Source of the DNA: an uncultured Acidobacteriota bacterium
GTDB lineage: Bacteria > Acidobacteriota > Thermoanaerobaculia > Gp7-AA8
NCBI GenBank assembly: GCA_937870635.1
Contig: CALMZP010000170.1
Location: forward strand, 1 to 50,674
Length of the DNA stretch: 50,674 nucleotides
Direction: 5' to 3'
The stretch's first letter is position 1, and each line of letters starts with the position of its first letter. Positions 34,430 through 42,568 of this stretch are shown piece by piece. The notes under the pieces were generated by a model. That model worked only from the letters and a program-made list of their open reading frames with translations. It was not told where the DNA came from and did no database searches. The position numbers and the translations under genes were made by a program.

Positions 34430-34744
34430 TCACCGCTCCCACGAGAATCGCTCGAGATCCACACGACTCCGGTGATCGAACCGCACCCCTTCCGCCTCCA
34501 GGAGCAGCCTCTGCAACTCGTGGTGATCGGAGGAAGCCCGGCGGCTGATCTCGCCCTTCGAGTTGATGACCCGGTGCCACGGTACGTCGTCGGGGCAGGC
34601 GTGCATGGCCCAGCCGACGTGCCGCGCGCGCCGGCCCCACCTGGCCAGGCGGGCGATCTGCCCGTAAGTGGCGACACGGCCCCGTGGAATTTGGCGTACC
34701 AGCTCGTAGATTATTTTGTAGTCCACTGAAAGTGTTGAGTGCAC
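34430..34744 (-). CDS. Alkyltransferase-like protein (ATL)
   Basis: A DNA-damage sensor related to the C-terminal domain of O6-alkylguanine transferase. It binds O6-alkylguanine and recruits nucleotide excision repair but does not transfer the alkyl group. In 104 residues, the helix-turn-helix core RGRVATYGQIARLA is followed by PWHRVINSKGEIS, where Trp replaces the active Cys of the PCHRV motif, which defines ATLs. Translation probably starts at GTG 34744 or GTG 34723; the second begins VDYKIIYELVRQIP. It is divergent from ku, and a 16-bp palindrome lies at the start (34741-34756). Confidence 0.9.
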   Translation of the reverse strand: MHSTLSVDYKIIYELVRQIPRGRVATYGQIARLARWGRRARHVGWAMHACPDDVPWHRVINSKGEISRRASSDHHELQRLLLEAEGVRFDHRSRVDLERFSWER

Positions 34745-34756
34745 AAGAACTTGTGC
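34741..34756. promoter_or_regulatory. Palindromic operator candidate between atl and ku
   Basis: GCACAAG and CTTGTGC are exact inverted 7-mers around AA. The site overlaps a possible -35 box for ku (TTGTGC 34751-34756, then a 17-base spacer and TACACT 34774-34779) and the upstream atl start codon. A shared operator for two DNA repair genes is plausible but untested. Confidence 0.4.
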
Positions 34757-34790
34757 GTCACTTTTTCCTTCGGTACACTTCGAGGTCCCT

Positions 34791-35684
34791 ATGGCAAGAG
34801 CATTCGCGTCCGGTCAGATCGCTTTCGGCCTCGTGTCGATTCCCGTCAAGCTGTTCTCTGCCGCCGAGGCGACGGAACGGATCAGCTTCAACATGCTGCA
34901 TAAGGATTGCGGAAGCCGCGTCCAGCAGCAGCTCTTCTGTCCCAAGGACGAGCGCAACGTCGATCGTACCGAGATCGCCAAAGGGTACGAATTCTCGAAG
35001 GGCCAGTACGTCCTCTTCTCCGAGGAGGAGCTGAAGGCGATGGAGGAAAAGGCGACCCAGCAGATCGACATCGCCGAGTTCCTTCCCAGCTCCGAGATCG
35101 ATCCGATCTATTTCTCGAAAGCCTTTTATCTGGCGCCCGACAAAGGTGGCGATCGCGCCTACGCGCTGTTGTCCAAAGCGCTGCAGGAGACCAATCGCTG
35201 GGCGCTCGCCAAGTACGCGGCGCGTGGCAAAGGCTATCTCGTCGTGATCCGGCCGCTCGGCAAGGGCCTCGTGATGCAGCAGCTCTACTACCCCAACGAA
35301 ATCCGTTCCATGGAAGATCTCGATCTCGGCGAGGCGGAGATCAAGGACAACGAGCTGAAGATGGCGATCCAGCTCGCGGAGATGGGCGCCGCCGAAGAGT
35401 TCCACCCCGAGAACTATCGCGACGAAGTGCGGGAGCGCATTCGCGGACTCATTCAGAAGAAGATCGAGGGCGAAGAGATCATCGGCGCACTTCTCGACGA
35501 GCCGAAGGCACAGGTCATCGATCTGATGGAAGCGCTCCGCGCCAGCCTAGGTGGCGGATCAGCGAGACCGAAAGCCGCGGCCTCGAAGGACGCGAAGATA
35601 CCCGTTCGCGCCGAACAGAAGCGAAAGCCGGCCAAAGCCGCGGATGCGCGAAAACCTGCCGCGGCGAAAACAAGGGCCCGCTGA
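34791..35684 (+). CDS. ku: Ku protein (non-homologous end joining)
   Basis: Homodimeric ring that binds broken DNA ends and recruits ligase D. The start MARAFASGQIAFGLVSIPVK and the block VQQQLFCPKDERNVDRTEIA with YEFSKGQYVLFSEEEL are typical. The core spans to about residue 255. The tail is rich in Lys, Ala and Arg (KIPVRAEQKRKPAKAADARK), a known feature of bacterial Ku that helps DNA sliding and ligase activation. GAGG lies six bases before the ATG. No ligD is in the window, so the ligase must be elsewhere. The MerR-TPR gene follows after 30 bases. Confidence 0.95.
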   Translation: MARAFASGQIAFGLVSIPVKLFSAAEATERISFNMLHKDCGSRVQQQLFCPKDERNVDRTEIAKGYEFSKGQYVLFSEEELKAMEEKATQQIDIAEFLPSSEIDPIYFSKAFYLAPDKGGDRAYALLSKALQETNRWALAKYAARGKGYLVVIRPLGKGLVMQQLYYPNEIRSMEDLDLGEAEIKDNELKMAIQLAEMGAAEEFHPENYRDEVRERIRGLIQKKIEGEEIIGALLDEPKAQVIDLMEALRASLGGGSARPKAAASKDAKIPVRAEQKRKPAKAADARKPAAAKTRAR

Positions 35685-35695
35685 TCGACCTGTGA

Positions 35696-35712
35696 GCGGT
35701 TAAAATAACCGC
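35696..35712. promoter_or_regulatory. Hairpin/operator before merR-TPR start
   Basis: GCGGTTA and TAACCGC form a perfect 7-bp stem around AAA, ending two bases before the ATG at 35715. It could be a self-binding MerR operator, a translation-blocking hairpin or the end of the ku transcript. Confidence 0.4.
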
Positions 35713-35714
35713 GG

Positions 35715-36539
35715 ATGTCCTTCACAGTCCGGGAAGTGTCCCAGATGCTCGGCCTCTCGGCCGCGCAGATTCGCGGCTACGCCACCAAAGGGTTTCTGAC
35801 GCCGGAGCGCGGTGCGCGCGGGGAGATGCGCTTCGGCTTCCACGACCTGGTCATCCTCCGTACGGCGGGCGAGCTGTCGTCGTCGAAGATCCCGCGGCGG
35901 AAGGTGCGCCGCGTGCTGGAACGGCTTCGCGAACAGCTGCCGGAAGGACGCTCACTCGCGGCCGTTCGGATCGCCGCGGACGGTGACCGCGTGATCGTGC
36001 GGGATGGCGAATCGGTCTGGAATCCGGAGTCGGGACAGTCGCTCTTCGACTTTGCCGTTTCCGAGCTGGCGGCCGGCGCGGCGCCTTTCGTCACACGGGC
36101 TGCCGAAGAGGCGAAGGCGCAGGAGACTGGAGCCGAAGAGTGGTACGAGCTGGCCTGCGAGCTGGAGTTGACGGATGTCGATGAAGCGATCGAAGCGTAT
36201 CGCCGCGTCATCGCCCTCGAGCCCGATCATGCCGACGCCCACGTGAACCTCGGCCGGCTCCTCCACGAGCGCCGTGCGCCGGTGGCGGCGGAGAAGCATT
36301 ACCGGGCTGCCCTCGAGGCCGATCCCGATCACGACACCGCCGCCTTCAACCTCGGCGTGGCGTTCGAGGATCTGGGACGGCTGCGGGAAGCGGTCGAGGC
36401 CTACGAGCTGGCGTTGCGAATCAATCCGCAGCATGCCGACGCGCACTACAACCTGGCCGGGATCCTCGAGAAGAGGGGAGACAAGGCCGGCGCGCTCCAA
36501 CATCTGGGCGCGTACAAGAGGCTGACCGTTCACCGTTGA
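35715..36539 (+). CDS. MerR-type regulator fused to TPR domain
   Basis: A 274-residue protein. The N-terminal winged helix is MerR-like (FTVREVSQMLGLSAAQIRGY, FGFHDLVILRTAGEL). The middle is a linker, and the C terminus has about three TPR repeats (ADAHVNLGRLLHERRAPVAA, DTAAFNLGVAFEDLGR, ADAHYNLAGILEKRGDKAG). TPRs instead of a ligand-binding domain imply regulation by protein contact. It follows ku on the same strand. The last codons (LTVHR and TGA) lie inside a CCGTTCA heptamer array, so the extreme C terminus is repeat-derived. Confidence 0.83.
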   Translation: MSFTVREVSQMLGLSAAQIRGYATKGFLTPERGARGEMRFGFHDLVILRTAGELSSSKIPRRKVRRVLERLREQLPEGRSLAAVRIAADGDRVIVRDGESVWNPESGQSLFDFAVSELAAGAAPFVTRAAEEAKAQETGAEEWYELACELELTDVDEAIEAYRRVIALEPDHADAHVNLGRLLHERRAPVAAEKHYRAALEADPDHDTAAFNLGVAFEDLGRLREAVEAYELALRINPQHADAHYNLAGILEKRGDKAGALQHLGAYKRLTVHR

Positions 36540-36783
36540 CCGTTCACCGTTCACCGTTCACCGTTCACCGTTAACCGTTCACCGTTAACCGTGGCCTTGG
36601 GCCGCGAGTCTCCCACACGTCACTCTGAGCCGCGAAGACGGCGAAGAGTCTCAGGATGCGTAACCTGAGATCCTTCGCCGTCTTCGCGGCTCAGGATGAC
36701 GTGGGCGTGGTTACGCTCTTCACGGTTAACGGTTAACGGTTAACGGTTAACGGTTAACGGTTAACGGTTAACGGTTAACGGTT
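36523..36783. repeat. Composite repeat: CCGTTCA array, hairpin, GGTTAAC array
   Basis: About nine CCGTTCA-type units (36523-36592) are followed by a long hairpin (36616-36703) whose arms start CACGTCA and carry GCCGCGAAGACGGCGAAG. Then come about nine GGTTAAC units (36723-36783). The two arrays are rough inverted complements. The hairpin belongs to the family of 44822-44912. No gene is present between 36540 and 36810. Confidence 0.92.
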
Positions 36784-36810
36784 GAACGCTTAACGCGCTA
36801 TTCTTCCCGC

Positions 36811-37944
36811 GTGACGGTCGCGCCTCCGCCTTCTCCTGCCACCCGCGAGCGGCTCGTCTCGCTCGACGTGTTTCGCGGCATCACGATCGCGTCGATGCTG
36901 CTGGTCAACAACCCCGGCACGTGGAGCGCGATCTTCTGGCCCCTCGGACACGCCGAGTGGCACGGCTGGACGCCGACCGATCTGATCTTTCCGTTCTTCC
37001 TCTTCATCGTAGGTGTGACCACGGATCTCTCGCTGCGCGGACGTCCGACCGGTGATGCTGTTCGCAGGATCCTGAAGCGTGGATTCCTGATTATCCTCTT
37101 CGGGGTTCTCCTGAGCTGGTTCCCGTTCTATTCACGCGGGGAGCTCGCGGGGATCGACAACCCGACGATGCTCGACCGGATCATGTGGAAGATCGACCAT
37201 CTGCGGATCCCGGGAGTGCTGCAGCGGATCGGCGTCGTTTACATGGTCGCCGCGCTGATCGCGCTCAAGACCACGCGCAGGCAGCAGATCGTCATCGTCG
37301 TGGCCATTCTTCTGGGCTACTGGGCGATCATCACCCGCGGGCCGCTGGAACCCGCTCCGGAGACCGTGGCGGCGACCGTCGATCGCGCCGTCTTCGGTGA
37401 GAAGCATCTCTGGTCGCAGTCGAAGACGTGGGATCCGGAAGGACCGCTGTCGACGATCCCCGCGGTTGCCACCGGCATGCTGGGCATTCTCGTCGCGCCG
37501 TGGGTCCGCGAGAAGCGGGTGCGTGAGCTCGCTCTCTATGGCGCGATGGGCCTGCTGGCGGGATTGCTCTGGGACTTCCTCTTTCCGATCAACAAGGCTT
37601 TGTGGACGAGCTCCTACGTCGTCTTCACGGCCGGTTTCGCCTGCGTGATGCTGGCGCTCTGCATCTGGGTCATCGACATCCACCACGTAAGCGGATGGAC
37701 GAAGCCATTCGTCATATACGGCGTGAACCCGCTCGTAGCGTTCGTCGGTTCCGGTCTCATGGCGAAGATCATCGACATGTGGAAGATCGGCCCTGTCTCC
37801 TTCAAGACCTTCACCTATCAGTTGGTGTACGAGCCCTACTTCCCGCCGAAGGTCGCCTCGCTTCTGTGGGGGCTGACGTTCGTGCTCTTCTGGCTCGGCG
37901 TGCTGTGGATTCTGTACCGGCGGAAGTGGTTCCTTCGCGTCTGA
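36811..37944 (+). CDS. Heparan-alpha-glucosaminide acetyltransferase-like membrane protein (NagX type)
   Basis: An integral membrane protein of 377 residues with about ten helices, related to the HGSNAT/DUF5009 acyltransferases. The opening RLVSLDVFRGITIASMLLVN and the block WHGWTPTDLIFPFFLFIVGV are the family signatures; the His in HGW is the candidate acyl carrier. Bacterial relatives are proposed to acetylate amino sugars in peptidoglycan or glycan recycling. GTG at 36811 is the first start after the repeat block. It sits 27 bases before the CuA/IPT gene, with which it may share a transcript by chance. Confidence 0.82.
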   Translation: MTVAPPPSPATRERLVSLDVFRGITIASMLLVNNPGTWSAIFWPLGHAEWHGWTPTDLIFPFFLFIVGVTTDLSLRGRPTGDAVRRILKRGFLIILFGVLLSWFPFYSRGELAGIDNPTMLDRIMWKIDHLRIPGVLQRIGVVYMVAALIALKTTRRQQIVIVVAILLGYWAIITRGPLEPAPETVAATVDRAVFGEKHLWSQSKTWDPEGPLSTIPAVATGMLGILVAPWVREKRVRELALYGAMGLLAGLLWDFLFPINKALWTSSYVVFTAGFACVMLALCIWVIDIHHVSGWTKPFVIYGVNPLVAFVGSGLMAKIIDMWKIGPVSFKTFTYQLVYEPYFPPKVASLLWGLTFVLFWLGVLWILYRRKWFLRV

Positions 37945-37971
37945 TCTCAATTGCCCGGGAGACCCCGATCC

Positions 37972-38685
37972 ATGTTCGGAGCCATCGTCCTTCTGGTTGC
38001 GCAGCTGCATGTGGCGACACCATTCGAAGAGCTGCATCGCTGCACGACGTTCTCGTCGGTGATCCCGCCGGCGCCGGCTGACTTCAGGCCGGCGGCCGCG
38101 AAAGTCTTCAATGTCACGGCGAAGCAGTTTGAATTCGTATTCACGCCCGATCTGGTCGTCGATCAGGGCGATTCGGTCACGCTGAACATCACCGCGGCCG
38201 ATGTCACTCACGGCTTTGCGCTCGAGGAATACATGGTGCAGGGTGTGATCGTCGAGCCGGGCAAGCCTGCGACGGTGAACTTCGTGGCGCACAGCCCCGG
38301 CACGTTCACGTTCTTCTGCAACTTCTTCTGCGGATCGGGACACGGAAGCATGTTCGGCCGCATGACCGTCAATGCCGTGACGGCGGCTGCGCCGTCGATC
38401 GACAAGTTCACGCCGTCAAGCGCACCGACGGCCGGAGGCACGGTCGTGCTCATCAGCGGCAGCGGTTTTCAGAACGATGCGGTGGTGAGGTTCGGCGCGG
38501 TGAATGCCGTATCGACGATCTTCAATTCGTCATCGAGCCTCACCGCTTTCACGCCCGCGCACGCCGCGGGCACCGTCCTGATCACCGTGACGAACCCGGA
38601 CGGGCAGAGCGCCACCGCCGCGACGGCGTTCAGGTTCGGGGATGCGACGCCCCCGGCAAGGAGACGGCGGGCCGTCCGGCGGTGA
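37972..38685 (+). CDS. Secreted CuA-type cupredoxin with IPT/TIG domain
   Basis: A 237-residue exported protein. After a signal peptide (MFGAIVLLVAQLHVA) comes a cupredoxin fold with the binuclear copper (CuA) ligands of cytochrome oxidase subunit II: His in ADVTHGFAL, then C-N-F-F-C-G-S-G-H-G-S-M (CxxxCGxxHxxM). The second half is an Ig-like IPT/TIG domain (PSSAPTAGGTVVLISGSGF) with an Arg-rich tail (ARRRRAVRR). No transmembrane anchor or oxidase gene is nearby. It may be an electron carrier, a copper store or part of a larger complex. The frame also has a TTG at 37951, but ATG 37972 starts at the signal peptide. Confidence 0.8.
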   Translation: MFGAIVLLVAQLHVATPFEELHRCTTFSSVIPPAPADFRPAAAKVFNVTAKQFEFVFTPDLVVDQGDSVTLNITAADVTHGFALEEYMVQGVIVEPGKPATVNFVAHSPGTFTFFCNFFCGSGHGSMFGRMTVNAVTAAAPSIDKFTPSSAPTAGGTVVLISGSGFQNDAVVRFGAVNAVSTIFNSSSSLTAFTPAHAAGTVLITVTNPDGQSATAATAFRFGDATPPARRRRAVRR

Positions 38686-38690
38686 CCCTA

Positions 38691-38866
38691 GAACGATGAA
38701 ATGAACGATGAACGATGAACCAGTAGCTATCCACCTGTCATCCCGAGCGTGAGCGAGGGACCTGGGGAGCGGGCGGCACGAGGCCCGATCTTCGCCCCCC
38801 TTCACACCCAGGTCCCTCGCTACGCTACAGGGATGACACGCTTTTCATCGTTCATCGTTCGTTTCT
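38691..38866. repeat. Composite repeat: ACGATGA array, hairpin, TTCATCG array
   Basis: GAACGAT-type units (38691-38720) are followed by a long imperfect hairpin (about 38734-38839). Its arms are CCTGTCATCCCGAGCG with GAGCGAGGGACCTGGG, and their complement. The inverse heptamers follow (38844-38866). The right array supplies the stop codon of the broken D-aminoacylase gene. It fills the gap between two convergent genes. Confidence 0.9.
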
Positions 38867-39860
38867 CAACACCCTTCCCGGCAATTTCCCCGTCATCTCC
38901 CCGTCTCGCAGCGTGAATTCGCCGTTCACGATCACGTCGCGGACTCCGGTGGAGAACTGATGCGGATCTTCGTAGGTGGAGGGGTCACGGACGGTCTTCG
39001 GATCGAAGATGACGATGTCCGCCTTCTTCCCGGCCGCCAGTGTTCCGCGATCGGAGAGTCCCGCCCGCGATGCGGGCAGTGACGTGAACTTGCGGATCGC
39101 TTCCTCGAGTGTGAGCAGCTGCTCTTCGCGAACGTATCGGAGGATGCGCGAGAAGGTCGCGTACGCGCGCGGATGTGCTCCACGGTTCCTCATCGCTCCC
39201 ACGACCGCCCCTGAATCGGATCCGACCGCAACCCAAGGCTGCTTCAGCGCGAGCTTCATGTCTTCTTCGCTCAGGGAGAAAAAGATCGCTACCGGCGAGC
39301 TGCGCTCGCTCTTCTCGAAGAGGCGGACCGCTGCTTCGGCCGGATCGACCCCCATCTCCTTCGCGAGCACATTCAGCCGTTTGCCTGTGCCTCGTACGAG
39401 CACCGTCGACGCTCCTTCCCGGGTGAGACGTCCGCTTCGCAGAGCGTCTACGATCTTTTGTCGCGTCTCGCCATCGCGAAGGCGCTCCTGGAACTGCGCA
39501 TAGCCGCCTTCCAGCGCCCACGCCGGGACTGTCGACGTCAGCTCCGTGGACGTGGCCGTGAACGGATAGATGTTCGCACCCACGTCGATGCCCTGCTTCT
39601 GCGCCGAGGAGGTCGATGAAGCCGGGAGCGACGGTGAGGCCGGTGGCGTCGATCGTCGTCCGCGCGGTCGCGGAGCTCAGGTCGCCGACCGCGGCAATCG
39701 TGTCGCCGCGCACGCCAACGTCCGCGCGCCGCGCCGGGGAACCGGTCCCGTCGATGACATTTCCGTTACGGATCAGGAGCGAATAGTCGGGCGCGGTGAC
39801 CGGCTGAGGGTTTTGCTGACTGCAGGCCAGGGCGAGGGAGATCAGTAGAAGCGCGCGCAT
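38852..39860 (-). pseudogene. N-acyl-D-amino-acid deacylase, internally deleted
   Basis: Two pieces of one amidohydrolase in different frames. The first starts at ATG 39860 ([16 protein letters not shown], lipobox LALAC) and runs through LLIRNGNVIDGTG to GLTVAPGFIDLL near 39600. The second, in another frame, runs from GIDVGANIYPFTATSTELTS to the end (VAVGSDSGAVVGAMRNRG, DIVIFDPKTVRDP). In intact enzymes about 250 residues, including most metal ligands, separate GFID from the GIDVAANxYP block. Here they adjoin, so about 750 bases are missing with a frame change. It should be inactive unless the assembly is wrong. The stop lies in the ACGATGA heptamers. Confidence 0.8.
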
Positions 39861-39946
39861 ACAAGCAAGAGTCGGGCGCGAGATGGGATGACACAGTTTC
39901 GCGACCTCGACAAGACGTAAACTATCGCTCCACTCCGGAGGCTCCT

Positions 39947-40405
39947 ATGGCTGACATCAGACTCAATGTGAACGGGAAGGTGAAGGCGATCACCGCTTCC
40001 CCCGACACTCCACTTCTCTGGGTTCTTCGCGATGAGCTTGCGTTGACCGGGACCAAATTCGGCTGCGGGATGGGCCTCTGTGGCGCCTGCACCGTGATCG
40101 CCAACGGCGAGGCCATCCGCTCGTGCAGCACGACAGTCGCCGAGGTGAGCGGGCAGAAGATCACCACGATCGAAGGTCTGTCCGCCGACGCGTCCCATCC
40201 CGTGCAGAAAGCGTGGATGGCGGAGAACGTCGCGCAGTGCGGCTACTGCCAGGCCGGGCAGATCATGTCCGCCGTGGTCCTCCTGGCGAAGCATCCCAAT
40301 CCGACCGACGAAGACATCAACGAAGCGATGTCGGGCAATCTTTGCCGCTGCGGTACGTACAACCGGATTCGCGGCGCGATCCATCGCGCGGCGGAGGAGG
40401 TGTAG
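39947..40405 (+). CDS. Iron-sulfur subunit of molybdenum hydroxylase (IorA-like)
   Basis: The [2Fe-2S] electron-transfer subunit of an isoquinoline 1-oxidoreductase-type enzyme, 152 residues. The plant-type cluster ligands are C40, C45, C48 and C60 ([12 protein letters not shown], then RSC). The second cluster is held by QCGYCQAGQ and [13 protein letters not shown] lies seven bases before the ATG. Three bases separate it from the large subunit, with which it forms a heterodimer. The natural substrate cannot be told from sequence. Confidence 0.92.
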   Translation: MADIRLNVNGKVKAITASPDTPLLWVLRDELALTGTKFGCGMGLCGACTVIANGEAIRSCSTTVAEVSGQKITTIEGLSADASHPVQKAWMAENVAQCGYCQAGQIMSAVVLLAKHPNPTDEDINEAMSGNLCRCGTYNRIRGAIHRAAEEV

Positions 40406-40407
40406 CC

Positions 40408-42567
40408 ATGGCGATCATCAAGGTTTCACGCCGTGACTTCGTCAAGATCTCTTCCACCGCCTCCGCGGGTCTTATCCTCGGCGTCTCCGCTCCGGCGCTC
40501 GGACAGAAGAAAAAACCGACCGTGCTCGAGGTCGGACCGTTCATCGAGATCGGCACCGACGGCCTGGTGACGGTCTGGGTCACGAAGTCGGACATGGGGC
40601 AGGGGGTCCGCACCGCGCTGCCGATGATCGTCGCCGAAGAACTCGATGCGGACTGGAGCCGCGTCCGGATCCGCCAGGCGCATTACGACAGGAAGTTCGG
40701 AGCGATGGGCACCGGCGGCAGCGGCAGCATTCGCTCGATGTGGAAACCGCTGCGGCAGGCCGGCGCCGCCGCGCGTTCGATGCTGCTGACGGCGGCCGCC
40801 GCGAAGTTCGGAGCCGACGCCGCGACGCTGACCGTGAAGGATGGCGTCGTCACCGATCCGAAATCGAAACGGACCCTCACGTTCGCGCGGCTTGCCGAGC
40901 CGGCGTCGAAGCTCGAGGTGCCGAAGGATGTGAAGCTCAAGGAGAACGCCGACTTCAAGCTGATCGGAAAGAAAGTCGATCGTATCGACAACCGGGACAT
41001 CGTCACGGGCAAGGCGAAGTACGGTCTCGACGTGCGCGTACCCGGGATGCTGTACGCGTCGATTCTCCGATCGCCGGCATTCGGCGGCAAAGTGGCTCGG
41101 CTCGATGACACGAAGGCGAAGAGTGTGCCGGGCGTTCGCCATGTCGTGAAGATCGACTCGATCGGGACGGATCTCCCGTGGAACGGTGTCGCCGTCGTCG
41201 CCGACTCGACGTGGGCGGCGATGAAAGGGCGCGAAGCTCTCGACGTGACGTGGGATGCCGGCGCCGCAACCGCCGAATCGACGGCTACTCTGCGCAAGCG
41301 CCTCGACGAGGACGTGAAGTCCGCGCGCAGCATTCACGATGCCGGCAACGTCGATCGCGCGATGTCAGCGCCCGCGAAGACCATCGAAGCCACGTACGAG
41401 CTGCCGTATCTCGCGCACGCGACGATGGAGCCGCTCAACGCCGTGGCCAGTGTGACGGCGAACGGCGCGGAGCTGTGGCTCGGCACGCAATTCCCGAACT
41501 GGGTGAACAGCTCCGTCGCCGACGCCCTGAAGCTGAAGTCCGAGCAGGTGAAGGTCAATGTGATGATGCTCGGCGGCGGCTTCGGGCGCCGCGCCAACCC
41601 CGACTTCGCACTGGAAGCGGCTCTGGTGTCGAAAGCTGTGGGTGCGCCGGTGAAAGTGACGTGGACCCGCGAAGACGACATGCAGCACGACTTTTACCGG
41701 CCTGCCAGCCATCACCACGTGCGCGCCGGGATCGACAAGGACAACAAACTCGTTGCCTGGCATCACCGTTTTGCGGCGCCGTCGATCAGCGCGTACTTCG
41801 ATTCAAAGTCGCGCAAGCCGTGGGACAGCGAATCGGGCGGGCTCGACGATCTGCCGTACGCGATCGAGAACATCGGCGTCGATTTCGCGCTGGTGCCGTC
41901 GGTGGTCCCGCGCGGATGGTGGCGATCCGTCGAGCACTCCATCAACTCGTTCGTCATCAACTCGTTCCTCGACGAGATCGCGCGCGAGACCGGCCGCGAT
42001 CCGATCGAGCTGCAGCTTTCCCTGCTGCCAGCAGGAAAGAAGATGGGAACGGGTGACTTTCCTTTCGAAGCGGACCGCCTCCGCCGCGTGATCGAGATCG
42101 TCCGCGATCAGTCGGGCTGGGGAGGCGCGCGGGCCGGTGAAGGCCGCGGCCGCGGCTTCGCGGCGCAATGGTCGTTCCTCAGCTACGCGGCGCAGGTCGC
42201 GGAAGTCTCGATGAAGGACGGTGAGGTGCAAGTCGAGCGGATCATCTGCGCGGTAGATTGCGGTACGCCGGTCAATCCGGACGGCATCCGCGCGCAGGTC
42301 GAGGGCGCCATCGTCTACGGGCTCAGCGCTGCGCTGCATGAAGAGATCACGATCGAGGGCGGCGCGGTTCAGCAGACGAACTTCCACGATTTTCCGCTGC
42401 TTCGGATCAACGAGATGCCGAAAGTCGAGGTGCACATCGTCCCGAGCAACGCGGCCCCGACCGGTGTCGGCGAACCGGGGCTGCCACCGGTGGCTCCGGC
42501 CGTCGCGAACGCAATCTTCGACGTGACCGGGAAACGCTTACGATCATTGCCGTTCAAGCTGACCTGA
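40408..42567 (+). CDS. Molybdopterin-binding subunit of molybdenum hydroxylase (IorB-like)
   Basis: Catalytic subunit of 719 residues, exported through the Tat route: SRRDFVKISSTASAGLILG is a twin-arginine signal. Molybdopterin contacts are visible (LGGGFGRR, SVEHSINSFVIN), and the catalytic Glu lies in PTGVGEPGLPPVAPAV near the C terminus. It matches the IorB/aldehyde oxidase class that hydroxylates N-heterocycles or aldehydes using water. The frame is open upstream over iorA, but ATG 40408 has GGAGG just before it and follows the iorA stop. It is followed after one base by xdhC, needed for cofactor insertion. Confidence 0.92.
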   Translation: MAIIKVSRRDFVKISSTASAGLILGVSAPALGQKKKPTVLEVGPFIEIGTDGLVTVWVTKSDMGQGVRTALPMIVAEELDADWSRVRIRQAHYDRKFGAMGTGGSGSIRSMWKPLRQAGAAARSMLLTAAAAKFGADAATLTVKDGVVTDPKSKRTLTFARLAEPASKLEVPKDVKLKENADFKLIGKKVDRIDNRDIVTGKAKYGLDVRVPGMLYASILRSPAFGGKVARLDDTKAKSVPGVRHVVKIDSIGTDLPWNGVAVVADSTWAAMKGREALDVTWDAGAATAESTATLRKRLDEDVKSARSIHDAGNVDRAMSAPAKTIEATYELPYLAHATMEPLNAVASVTANGAELWLGTQFPNWVNSSVADALKLKSEQVKVNVMMLGGGFGRRANPDFALEAALVSKAVGAPVKVTWTREDDMQHDFYRPASHHHVRAGIDKDNKLVAWHHRFAAPSISAYFDSKSRKPWDSESGGLDDLPYAIENIGVDFALVPSVVPRGWWRSVEHSINSFVINSFLDEIARETGRDPIELQLSLLPAGKKMGTGDFPFEADRLRRVIEIVRDQSGWGGARAGEGRGRGFAAQWSFLSYAAQVAEVSMKDGEVQVERIICAVDCGTPVNPDGIRAQVEGAIVYGLSAALHEEITIEGGAVQQTNFHDFPLLRINEMPKVEVHIVPSNAAPTGVGEPGLPPVAPAVANAIFDVTGKRLRSLPFKLT

Positions 42568-42568
42568 C

